14,937 nucleotides of DNA from Brooklawnia sp049651565 (GTDB lineage: Bacteria; Actinomycetota; Actinomycetes; Propionibacteriales; Propionibacteriaceae). The DNA is taken from contig NZ_JBASCI010000005.1 of assembly GCF_049651565.1 (NCBI RefSeq), positions 1 to 14,937 on the forward strand, written 5' to 3'. The notes under the pieces were generated by a model. That model worked only from the letters and a program-made list of their open reading frames with translations. It searched no databases and was not told the origin of the DNA. This document shows positions 1 through 6,964 of this stretch, piece by piece (the stretch's first letter is position 1; each line of letters starts with the position of its first letter). The position numbers were made by a program, and so were the translations under genes.

Positions 1-2
1 GG

Positions 3-179
3 TTCAACCGCATCATGCTCGAGGAATGGGCCTATGCCCAGCCCTACACCTCAGAGGCCCAGCGAGTCGCCGCCTTCGACCAATGGCTGCACCATTACAA
101 TCACCACCGAGGCCACACCGCGCTCAAGGGACATCCCCCAGCCGCGCGCGTACCCAACCTATCCGGGGTGAACACCTAG
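3..179 (+). pseudogene. IS481-family transposase, C-terminal tail (partial at window edge)
   Basis: The reading frame is open from the first base and ends at TAG 177-179, giving 58 residues. It reads FNRIMLEEWAYAQPYTSEAQ, then a WLHHYNHHRGHTAL block and PPAARV. This matches the end of IS481-family DDE transposases, where the integrase core closes with an ER-FNR...LEEWAY segment and the HYNxxRPHxAL motif. The catalytic Glu of the DDE triad would lie just before the first complete codon, outside the window. Whether the rest of the gene is intact cannot be told, so pseudogene is used here only for a partial element. No clear terminal inverted repeat was recognised downstream. The tail borders the gene-poor, repeat-bearing stretch and suggests that insertion events shaped this end of the copper locus. 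Confidence 0.8.
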
Positions 180-475
180 CGCTCGGGTCCTGGTCGGCGG
201 TCGGAGGTATCCTCCGGCCGCCGCTCGTTGTGCGGAGCTCGGGCGTGGTGACCGGGGGTCTGGGCGGCGACCTGAGCGGACAGCTCGAGCATTGTCGCGG
301 TCACTCACTGGTTGTGCGGGGGTGGGGGCTGCCCGGCGCTGAGGCATCGGGGCAGTCTGGTCGCGCAGACGACGGCGGCCGCACCCAAGCCGGCGGCGGA
401 CGGCCCGGCCCTGGGGCTGTGGGAACCTTTCTCGGGGAAGCTGTGGTCCGGCCGTTGACCCGCCCAACCCCAGGG

Positions 476-549
476 GGCTGCGGGAACGATCGCGCGCCAG
501 GCACGGAGAATGCACGCCCTACGTCCTTGGAGCGGGCAGTTTCCAGCCG
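476..549 (+). repeat. 74-bp intergenic repeat, copy 1
   Basis: This stretch aligns without gaps to 753-826, with 63 of 74 positions identical by hand count. The best conserved parts are the first 26 bases, which include GGGAACGATCGCGCGCCAGG, and the block GGAGCGGGCAGTTTC near the end. The middle (about positions 43-49 of the unit) diverges most. A shorter related beginning, GGCTGTGGGAAC, occurs at 415-426 and may be a decayed third copy. The repeat does not code for anything I recognise. Confidence 0.75.
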
Positions 550-722
550 CCTGAACGGGATGGTGCCCGAGTCTGGCGCTGGCGTGGCTCCAACCCAGCC
601 CTGATCGCTTCCGGGGCCCTGGCAGAGGAGCATCGCTGAGGACCAGGTGCGTTCCAGTGCCGCGTCCACTCGGTGCCTCCGGTCGGCGGGGCGGGTCGAC
701 CGGGCATCCGCGCCGACGAGGA

Positions 723-753
723 CACCGGGGCCTGTGCGGTAGGCCCCACGGTG
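723..753. repeat. hairpin just before repeat copy 2
   Basis: GGGGCCT (727-733) and AGGCCCC (741-747) form a perfect 7-bp stem with a 7-base loop. The stem can be extended by CACCG (723-727) pairing with CGGTG (749-753) if a small bulge is allowed. There is no T-run on either side, so it is not a good intrinsic terminator. It sits directly against the second copy of the 74-bp repeat. Confidence 0.5.
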
Positions 754-826
754 GCTGCGGGAACGATCGCGCGCCAGGGACGGAAAGTGCACGCGTTTGG
801 CCCTGGGAGCGGGCAGTTTCGGGCCG
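753..826 (+). repeat. 74-bp intergenic repeat, copy 2
   Basis: This is the partner of 476-549, in the same orientation and about 277 bp downstream, at roughly 85% identity without gaps. It begins with the same GGCTGCGGGAACGATCGCGC and retains the GGAGCGGGCAGTTTC block near its end. Equal length and no indels suggest duplication of a defined unit rather than chance GC-rich similarity. Confidence 0.75.
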
Positions 827-881
827 AATGGGCCGATAGTGCCCGCCGGCGCGAGGTGCGGCGCTCGGCCAGTGTCAGGGC

Positions 882-918
882 AAACAAGAACCCGCCGCCA
901 CTTCTACGTGGCGACGGG
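882..918 (-). terminator. Rho-independent terminator on the minus strand
   Basis: Read on the minus strand, CCCGTCGCCAC (918-908) pairs with GTGGCGGCGGG (901-891) around a 6-base loop, with one mismatch in 11 pairs. TTCTTGTTT (890-882) follows directly. A strong GC stem followed by a U-rich tail is the classic intrinsic terminator layout. It lies 24 bases beyond the stop of the small ORF at 943-1074, so it probably ends that transcript and possibly the whole csoR-copZ-copA transcript as well. Confidence 0.75.
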
Positions 919-942
919 CGGTTGCTGGTTCCCCGAGCGCGC

Positions 943-1074
943 CTATGCGTCCGCCCCGACGAGACCATCACGATTGGTCAGCAGGTTGCTGACGAACCGG
1001 GCGAAGGTCAGCTCGGGCATCGGGTCGGGCTCATTGGTATACGCGTCGGCGATCTTGCTCAGGATGTTGATCAA
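943..1074 (-). CDS. small protein of unknown function, 43 aa
   Basis: This minus-strand frame starts at TTG (1074-1072) and ends at TAG (945-943). The start is preceded by AGAGGAG with a 6-base gap, a near-ideal ribosome binding site, and an in-frame TGA lies a few codons further upstream. Almost every third codon position is G or C, as in the neighbouring genes, and the product has a mixed, protein-like composition: LINILSKIADAYTNEP, then PELTFARFVSNLLTN and a short acidic end. An intrinsic terminator follows 24 bases after the stop. I recognise no family. It lies 116 bp downstream of copA on the same strand and could be the last gene of the copper operon. Alternatively it is the surviving C-terminal end of a larger gene lost by deletion, but the good ribosome binding site argues against that. 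Confidence 0.55.
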   Translation of the reverse strand: MINILSKIADAYTNEPDPMPELTFARFVSNLLTNRDGLVGADA

Positions 1075-1146
1075 CTGCTTCTCCTCTTGTGGTCATTCGG
1101 ACAACAACCACGGTAGGGCAGGCCATTCCGAGCGACCAGAAATCGT

Positions 1147-1181
1147 GCAACCAGTTGCCATCGCAGCTACCAACTGGTTGC
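1147..1181. repeat. perfect 11-bp inverted repeat downstream of copA
   Basis: GCAACCAGTTG (1147-1157) and CAACTGGTTGC (1171-1181) are exact reverse complements separated by 13 bases. The structure begins 9 bases after the copA stop codon on the minus strand. No run of T follows the stem on the minus strand, so it is a weak terminator candidate. It could protect the 3' end of the copA mRNA or serve as a protein-binding dyad between copA and the small ORF. Confidence 0.6.
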
Positions 1182-1190
1182 CCTGGAGGA

Positions 1191-3446
1191 TCAGCGAGCG
1201 GGCTTGAAGCCTCGCAGCCGCAGGCTGTTGCTGACCACGAACACCGAGCTGAATGCCATCGCTGCACCGGCGAACATCGGGTTCAGGTAGCCGAGCGCGG
1301 CGATCGGGATGGCGCAGACGTTGTAGATGAACGCCCAGAACAGGTTGCCGCGGATGGTGTTCAGGGTGCGGCGGGAGAGCTGGATCGCGTCTGCGGCCAG
1401 CATCAGGTCATGGCGCATCAGGGTCAGGTCGGACGCCGCGATCGCCGCGTCGGTGCCGGTGCCCATCGCGATTCCGAGGTCAGCCTGGCTGAGTGCCGCG
1501 GCGTCGTTGACGCCGTCACCGATCATTGCGACGTGGTGGGTGCCGTCGGCCTGCAACTGGGTGACGACAGTGAACTTGTCGGACGGCAGCACCTCGGCCC
1601 GAACCTCATCGATGCCCACCTGCCCGGCCACGTGCTCGGCGGCGGCCCGGTTGTCGCCGGTCACCATCACGGTGCGCAGCCCAAGATCGCCGAACCTGGC
1701 GATCGCCGCCGGGGCGTTCGGGGCGACCTGGTCGGCCACCGTGAGCAGGCCGATCACTTGACCGGCCCGCGCGACCAGCATCACGCTGGCCCCCTGCCGG
1801 GCGGCCTGGTCAGCCGCCTCGGCCAGGTCGGCGGGCACGGGCAGCCCCAGATCGATCATCAGGGCGGCGTTGCCGGCGGCGGCCGGGCGGCCATTCACCT
1901 CGGCGCGAACGCCGCGGCCGGGCACGTTGGTGAAGCCGGAGAGCTCGCCCAGCGGGCCCTCGTGGGCCGCCACGATCGCCCGGGCGATGGGGTGCTCGGA
2001 CGCCGACTCCAGGGTCGCGGCGACCGTCATCAGCTCGTCCTCAGCCACCCCGCCTGCTGGCCGAACCGAGGCCAGCGTCATCTGACCGGAGGTGATGGTG
2101 CCGGTCTTGTCCATGGCGATGGTGTCGATCCGGTGCGCTTCCTCCAGCGCCTCCGGCCCGCGGATCAGGATGCCGAGCTGGGAGCCGCGCAGCGAACCGG
2201 CGAGTAGGGCAGTCGGGGTGGCCAGGCCGAGCGCGCACGGGCAGCTGATGATCAGCACCGACACCGCGGCGGTGACGGCGAAGGTGGCGCCCTCGCCGGC
2301 GACCAGCCAGCCGCCCAGGGTGATCAAGGCCAGCAGGATCACGATCGGCACGAAGATGCCGGAGATCCGGTCGGCCAGCGCTTGCGACTTCGACTTGCCG
2401 GTCTGGGCGAGTTCGACCAACCGGGCGATCTGGGACAGCTGGGTGTCGGCGCCGACCGCCGTCGCCCGCACGACCAGGCGTCCGGTGGTGTTGACTGACG
2501 CCCCGACCACGCCGGAGCCGGCGCGCACCTCCACCGGCAGCGACTCCCCGGTGATCACCGCGTTGTCGACCGCCGACTCGCCTGATATCACCTCGCCGTC
2601 GGTGGCGACCTTCTCACCGGGGCGGACCACGAACGCGTCCCCCACCGCGAGCTTCTCGATCGGGACGGTGACCTCGGCGCCATTGCGCAGCACGGTGACC
2701 GACTTGGCGCCGACCTCGGCCAGCGCCCGCAGCGCCGAACTGGCGTCCTGCCTGGAGCGGGCCTCGATGTAGCGGCCCAGCAGGATGAACGTGATGATGC
2801 CGACGGCGGCCTCGAAGTAGATCGAGCTGAGCTGGTGGTCACGCTCCAGCGAGAACGACCACTGATGGGTCATCCCGATCTGGCCGGCGGTGCCGAAGAA
2901 CATCGCGAACACCGACCAGAGGTAGGCCGCCGTGGTGCCGAGGCTGATCAGGGTGTCCATGGTGGACGCGCCGTGCCGCAGGTTGACCAGCGCCGACTTG
3001 TGGAACGGCCAGGCCGCCCAGGTCACCACCGGGGTGGCCAGCAGCAGGCTGACCCACTGCCAGCCGGGGAACTGCAGCGGCGGGATCATCGCCATCGCGA
3101 TCACCGGGACGGCGAGGATGGCGCTGACCACCAGCCGGCGCTTGATCTCGGCCGCCCGGTCCCGGGGCGGCGCGTCGGGAGTGGGCAGGGCGGCGTCGTA
3201 ACCGGCGGCCTGCACGGTCGAGATCAGCTCATCGGCACCCAACCGCGCCGGGACGACCACATGGGCCTTCTCGGTGGCGTAGTTGACGCTGGCCTGCACC
3301 CCTTCGAGCTTGTTGAGCTTCTTCTCGATGCGGGCCGCGCAGGACGCGCAGGTCATGCCCTGCACGTCCAACTCGATGACCTGATTGCCGACCGCGACGC
3401 CGGGCACGGTGCCGGTGTCGATGCCGCCCTTACTCCCGTGACTCAT
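1191..3446 (-). CDS. copA: Cu(I)-exporting P1B-type ATPase CopA
   Basis: This 751-residue membrane pump uses ATP to move Cu(I) out of the cytoplasm. An N-terminal heavy-metal-binding domain carries GMTCASC (residues 30-36, Cys33 and Cys36). Membrane segments follow, then the actuator motif TGES (299-302), the transmembrane copper motif CPC (402-404), the phosphorylation site DKTGT (446-450, Asp446), the SEHP His-Pro pair (about 483-486) and GDGVND (643-648). Tyr708-Asn709 and MAFSS (730-734) in the last two helices are the P1B-1 signature for Cu(I). Length is normal for a pump with one metal-binding domain. The start chosen is the ATG at 3446, whose A is shared with the copZ stop codon (TGATG), which suggests translational coupling. 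The open frame extends upstream to 3677, but that part overlaps copZ out of frame and is not protein-like. The gene is co-regulated with csoR and copZ. Confidence 0.97.
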   Translation of the reverse strand: MSHGSKGGIDTGTVPGVAVGNQVIELDVQGMTCASCAARIEKKLNKLEGVQASVNYATEKAHVVVPARLGADELISTVQAAGYDAALPTPDAPPRDRAAEIKRRLVVSAILAVPVIAMAMIPPLQFPGWQWVSLLLATPVVTWAAWPFHKSALVNLRHGASTMDTLISLGTTAAYLWSVFAMFFGTAGQIGMTHQWSFSLERDHQLSSIYFEAAVGIITFILLGRYIEARSRQDASSALRALAEVGAKSVTVLRNGAEVTVPIEKLAVGDAFVVRPGEKVATDGEVISGESAVDNAVITGESLPVEVRAGSGVVGASVNTTGRLVVRATAVGADTQLSQIARLVELAQTGKSKSQALADRISGIFVPIVILLALITLGGWLVAGEGATFAVTAAVSVLIISCPCALGLATPTALLAGSLRGSQLGILIRGPEALEEAHRIDTIAMDKTGTITSGQMTLASVRPAGGVAEDELMTVAATLESASEHPIARAIVAAHEGPLGELSGFTNVPGRGVRAEVNGRPAAAGNAALMIDLGLPVPADLAEAADQAARQGASVMLVARAGQVIGLLTVADQVAPNAPAAIARFGDLGLRTVMVTGDNRAAAEHVAGQVGIDEVRAEVLPSDKFTVVTQLQADGTHHVAMIGDGVNDAAALSQADLGIAMGTGTDAAIAASDLTLMRHDLMLAADAIQLSRRTLNTIRGNLFWAFIYNVCAIPIAALGYLNPMFAGAAMAFSSVFVVSNSLRLRGFKPAR

Positions 3447-3655
3447 CAGGCGAGCGCCACCTCGTAGTCGCCGGCCTCCTTGACGGCCGCGTCGATGGCG
3501 GAGAAGTCGATCTGGGCCTCGCTGACGACACTCATCGGGCCGGCCTGCTCGACCTTGACATCGGTGACGCCCGGGATGGCCTGAACTTCTTCGGTGACGC
3601 CCTTCACGCAGTGGCCGCAGGTCATGCCGCTGACGCGGTAGTTCGTGGTGATCAT
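3446..3655 (-). CDS. copZ: copper chaperone CopZ (HMA-domain protein)
   Basis: This 69-residue single-domain cytoplasmic metallochaperone should bind Cu(I) through the two cysteines of MTCGHC (residues 11-16, Cys13 and Cys16) and hand it to CopA. The predicted fold is the ferredoxin-like beta-alpha-beta-beta-alpha-beta of the HMA family, and the length is typical. The start is the ATG at 3655, preceded by GAAAGGA at a suitable distance. Upstream in-frame codons overlap the end of csoR and do not look like protein. The gene lies 52 bp downstream of csoR and overlaps copA by one base, so the three form an operon. Dosage with the ATPase is probably matched through the TGATG junction. Confidence 0.95.
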   Translation of the reverse strand: MITTNYRVSGMTCGHCVKGVTEEVQAIPGVTDVKVEQAGPMSVVSEAQIDFSAIDAAVKEAGDYEVALA

Positions 3656-3707
3656 GGATTCCTTTCGCCGATTCCACCCAGCCTGGATGGATCTCGTTAC
3701 CGGTTGG

Positions 3708-4067
3708 TCATGAGCGCACCAGCCGGGCGATTGCCTGGCTGGCCTCGTCCAGCTTCTCCCTCGCCTGCTCGTCACCCTGCCGGGCAGCGTCCAGGACGCA
3801 GGAACTCAGGTGCTCGTCCAGCAGCCCGAGGGCAACCGACTGCAGAGCACTGGTCGCCGCCGAGACCTGGGTGAGGATGTCGATGCAGTACTTCTCCTCC
3901 TCGACCATGCGGGCGATGCCGCGCACCTGTCCCTGGATCCGGCGCAACCGCGAGAGGTAGCCGGCCTTGTTGTCCAGGTAACCGTGGTGGTGACCATGGA
4001 TCTGGCATTGCTGGCCCTCAGCGGCGAAGCTGAGGTCGGTGGCTTCGTCCGCACTCATGCCAAGCAT
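3708..4067 (-). CDS. csoR: copper-sensing transcriptional repressor CsoR
   Basis: This 119-residue all-helical repressor of the CsoR/RcnR family binds its operator when copper-free and releases it on binding Cu(I). The conserved ligand set is visible: Cys61 (in KYCIDIL), His86 and Cys90 (in DEHLSSC), matching the Cys-His-Cys site of Mycobacterium tuberculosis CsoR. Tyr60 beside the first Cys is also conserved. The N-terminus carries a His-rich CQIHGHHHGY stretch before the DNA-binding helices (YLSRLRRIQGQVRGI). I chose the ATG at 4067 because a predicted -10 element places the transcript start only about 7 bases upstream. The ATG at 4058 is the alternative. Neither has a clear Shine-Dalgarno sequence, which fits a leaderless mRNA. 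It heads the csoR-copZ-copA operon and should repress its own promoter. Confidence 0.95.
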   Translation of the reverse strand: MLGMSADEATDLSFAAEGQQCQIHGHHHGYLDNKAGYLSRLRRIQGQVRGIARMVEEEKYCIDILTQVSAATSALQSVALGLLDEHLSSCVLDAARQGDEQAREKLDEASQAIARLVRS

Positions 4068-4069
4068 GG

Positions 4070-4084
4070 TACCCCCTGGGGGTA
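4070..4084. promoter_or_regulatory. CsoR operator
   Basis: TACCCCCTGGGGGTA is a perfect 7-bp inverted repeat around a central T. It has the GTAnCCCC...GGGGnTAC-like layout established for CsoR-type operators. It lies 2 bases upstream of the csoR start codon and overlaps the predicted -10 hexamer at 4081-4086, so bound repressor would block RNA polymerase directly. Confidence 0.85.
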
Positions 4085-4108
4085 TCCGCGCAAAAGTCGG
4101 CCCTGCAA
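4081..4108 (-). promoter_or_regulatory. predicted csoR-copZ-copA promoter
   Basis: Read on the minus strand, TTGCAG (4108-4103) and GATACC (4086-4081) are separated by 16 bases and resemble vegetative -35 and -10 elements. Transcription would start near 4074, leaving only a few bases before the csoR ATG. A second dyad, GCAACT-GCA-AGTTGC (4105-4119), overlaps the -35 element. This is inferred from sequence only. Confidence 0.5.
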
Positions 4109-4180
4109 CTGCAAGTTGCGCCATCGGCCACATCGCACACCGGACGCGATTACGATACGTGCTTGCATCGACTTTCCGGC

Positions 4181-4437
4181 TTGTCCACATCGATTGTGGA
4201 AACCGTTTCAAACCCCCCGCCAACCGGAGTCGATTGACGTCAAGATTGCTGCCATGGTTGCCGCCCCCGGGTTGCCAAAAAGCCCGGAGTTCTTACTTTT
4301 CTGACGGCGTCCTGCCGTGTGAACGCCACTTTGATCAGTCGACTCTGAGATTTGACCCAAGGACCGCACAAGGTTGTCCACCTGCGCCGCGGCGAGTTCC
4401 ACAGACAGCCGACCTTCTCCACAGGGGTTGTGGATAA
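4181..4437. promoter_or_regulatory. cluster of DnaA-box-like sites upstream of dnaB
   Basis: Two sites match DnaA-box consensus sequences exactly: TTGTCCACA (4181-4189, plus strand) and TTATCCACA (4437-4429, minus strand). Near matches are GTTTCCACA (4203-4195, minus), TTGTCCACC (4374-4382), TTCTCCACA (4415-4423) and GTTCCACAG (4396-4404). The first two sites in the row face each other across TCGAT. TTGTCCACA is the known consensus in Streptomyces and mycobacteria. The cluster occupies the otherwise empty stretch between the copper operon and dnaB; nothing else was recognised there apart from the two promoters. Confidence 0.65.
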
Positions 4438-4443
4438 CCCTTT

Positions 4444-4473
4444 TTGCGGGCTGTCGGAGGGCCCTGCTAGCGT
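4444..4473 (+). promoter_or_regulatory. predicted dnaB promoter
   Basis: TTGCGG (4444-4449) and TAGCGT (4468-4473) are separated by 18 bases and fit an actinobacterial vegetative promoter. Transcription would begin about 20 bases before the dnaB ATG, leaving room for the GGAGAGGG ribosome binding site. The nearest DnaA-box-like site ends 6 bases upstream of the -35 element, which would allow DnaA to influence this promoter. Confidence 0.5.
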
Positions 4474-4499
4474 CCCTGATCCACAATGGAGAGGGTCTC

Positions 4500-5843
<1,344 letters not shown>

Positions 5844-5887
5844 GGTTCGGCAGCCGTGATCGCTTGTCGGCGCGGCGAGCGCGCGGA

Positions 5888-5927
5888 GTGCCGGTGTCGG
5901 CACAACGCCCCGGGCGAGGCACCCGGG
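5888..5927. terminator. possible hairpins after dnaB
   Basis: GTGCCG-GTGT-CGGCAC (5888-5903) is a perfect 6-bp stem with a 4-base loop. Two CCCGGG blocks (5909-5914 and 5922-5927) can pair to form a second stem. Both lie within 85 bases of the dnaB stop. Neither is followed by a T-run, so they would be non-canonical terminators or RNA-stabilising structures at best. Confidence 0.35.
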
Positions 5928-6073
5928 TCGCTCAGGGTGCTGGCCGGGCCTGTCGGGCGGCGGTCCCGTGCGCGTGAGCGGTCCCAGCCGAAGGGGTCTG
6001 GTGGGGTTGGACGGCCCTTCCTATGCTGTGTCGAACAGCCAACCCGGCCGTGTGTGCGATCGAAAGGAGCGCC

Positions 6074-6226
6074 GTGACCAGCAACCATCCCGATCCGAAC
6101 CCGGTTCGCCCTTCCTCGGCCGAAGGCGACCCCGACGAGGTCGTCGAGCCGTCGACGGCGCCGGTCCAGGAGGGTCCGGATCCGCGCAGCGATCGTCCCT
6201 CCCAGGCGGAGGGCGAGGAGGACTAG
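6074..6226 (+). CDS. small acidic, proline-rich protein, 50 aa
   Basis: A GTG start at 6074 is preceded by GAAAGGAG with a 4-5 base gap, a good ribosome binding site. The frame ends at TAG 6224-6226 and encodes a 50-residue product dominated by Pro, Asp, Glu, Ser and Gly, with blocks such as SAEGDPDEVVEPSTAP and a final AEGEED. It has no Cys, aromatic residues or membrane segment and should be disordered and strongly acidic. I recognise no family. A -10-like TATGCT at 6022-6027 could give it a short leader. It lies 230 bp after dnaB on the same strand and converges with the TetR gene. Low complexity in GC-rich DNA makes chance ORFs common, so confidence rests on the ribosome binding site and composition. 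Confidence 0.5.
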   Translation: MTSNHPDPNPVRPSSAEGDPDEVVEPSTAPVQEGPDPRSDRPSQAEGEED

Positions 6227-6259
6227 CCGCCCGCAAGGGCAATGCTCAGGGGCAGCCGC

Positions 6260-6865
6260 TCAGGCAGTGATGGCCTGCAGGATGAAGGGCCACACCTGGG
6301 CGGTTGCCTCGTCCACCGTGCGGCGTCCCTCACCGATCGGCATCCGCTGAGACCCGATCACGGCGCCCACCATCTCGACGGTGGCCTGCAGGTCACCGGA
6401 ATCACGGAACTCCCCGCGCGCGATGCCGTACTCCAGCGTCTGGCGAACCATCCCGTGCAGCCGGGACAGCCGTCCCATCAGGGCGTCGAAGACCTCGGCG
6501 GGCAGCGAACCGCCCTCCAGCATGCCGGCCACCGACCCGGCTCCGGGCTCGACCGCGAACGAGGCGAGCTGGGCACGCACCAGCATCTCCATCCGGTCCC
6601 GCGCGCTGGGCAGCTCCTCGACTTCTCGGCCGACCTCGGTAACGAATTCGTCCACGCTGCGTTCCACATACAGCAGCATGAGTTCGTTCTTGTCCGCGGC
6701 GTAGTTGTAGACGGTGTTGCGGGCGATGCCGGCCCGCTCGGCCACCTTGGCCAGGGTGAGGCCGGCGAAGCCGGACACCGTCATCTCGGCGCCGAACGCA
6801 TCAAGGATCCGGCCCTGCACCAGGCTGCGGTGCTCGGCCAGCGTCTGTCCCTCGATGCGCGGCAT
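6260..6865 (-). CDS. TetR/AcrR-family transcriptional regulator
   Basis: This 201-residue protein has the TetR N-terminal helix-turn-helix at about residues 18-60, visible as ILDAFGAEMTVSGFAGLTL followed by VAERAGIARNTVYNYAADKN. A C-terminal helical ligand-binding and dimer domain of unknown specificity follows. The start chosen is the ATG at 6865. The frame is open further upstream but runs into the ABC gene on the opposite strand and loses protein character. There is no Shine-Dalgarno sequence. A -10-like CACAAT ends 6 bases before the ATG, consistent with a leaderless transcript. The gene is divergent from the ABC cassette starting at 6965, with only 99 bp between, the usual arrangement for a repressor controlling a transporter and itself. 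The inducer cannot be told from sequence. Confidence 0.9.
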   Translation of the reverse strand: MPRIEGQTLAEHRSLVQGRILDAFGAEMTVSGFAGLTLAKVAERAGIARNTVYNYAADKNELMLLYVERSVDEFVTEVGREVEELPSARDRMEMLVRAQLASFAVEPGAGSVAGMLEGGSLPAEVFDALMGRLSRLHGMVRQTLEYGIARGEFRDSGDLQATVEMVGAVIGSQRMPIGEGRRTVDEATAQVWPFILQAITA

Positions 6866-6882
6866 GGGGCCATTGTGCCCCA
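6865..6882. promoter_or_regulatory. dyad overlapping the tetR start, candidate operator
   Basis: TGGGGC (6865-6870) and GCCCCA (6877-6882) are exact reverse complements separated by 6 bases. The dyad overlaps the predicted -10 element and the first base of the tetR start codon. TetR-family regulators bind dyads in such divergent promoter regions. The arms are short and GC-only, so this is a candidate and nothing more. Confidence 0.35.
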
Positions 6883-6928
6883 ACCCCGGTAGCTTCGCTG
6901 AGGGCGAACAGTTGAACGTTGGATCAGT

Positions 6929-6957
6929 TTGTGACGCCACGTCGTGAAAAGTAGGCT
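6929..6957 (+). promoter_or_regulatory. predicted promoter of the ABC cassette
   Basis: TTGTGA (6929-6934) and TAGGCT (6952-6957) are separated by exactly 17 bases. The -10 element ends 7 bases before the ATG at 6965, so transcription should begin at or next to that ATG. This supports 6965 as the start, because the GTG at 6944 would lie upstream of the transcript. Confidence 0.55.
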
Positions 6958-6964
6958 GGCCCAC

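Larger units (their letters stand above)
180..942. other. gene-poor stretch with repeats and hairpins
   Basis: About 760 bp with no convincing gene on either strand. Open frames run through it in several registers, but their translations are Arg/Pro/Gly-rich and of the low-complexity type expected from high-GC non-coding DNA. None shows a recognisable domain or a good ribosome binding site. What it does hold is two copies of a 74-bp repeat (476-549 and 753-826), a hairpin at 723-753 and a minus-strand terminator at 882-918. It probably contains the right end of the IS481-type element, but I could not define that end. Confidence 0.6.

Noticed and set aside
26..604. 192-codon open frame crossing the transposase tail and the repeat region
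   Set aside because: Out of frame with the recognisable IS481 tail, Arg/Gly/Pro-rich, and no ribosome binding site or family match.
1066..1075. GTTGATCAAC as an FNR-type binding site
   Set aside because: The half-sites lack the required 4-base spacing and the sequence lies at the start of the small ORF; no TTGAT-N4-ATCAA was found in the window.
1089..2207. 372-codon open frame on the plus strand opposite copA
   Set aside because: Shadow of copA: Gly/Arg/His/Gln-rich translation without domains, fully inside a gene with clear ATPase motifs on the other strand.
3447..3677. N-terminal extension of copA to an upstream start
   Set aside because: It overlaps copZ in another frame and reads as Arg/Gly/His-rich nonsense; the ATG at 3446 coupled to the copZ stop is far better.
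4181..4437. DnaA-box cluster as the chromosomal origin
   Set aside because: No dnaA, dnaN or rpmH nearby and no clear AT-rich unwinding element; only six sites, two of them exact. Kept as a regulatory or titration cluster instead.
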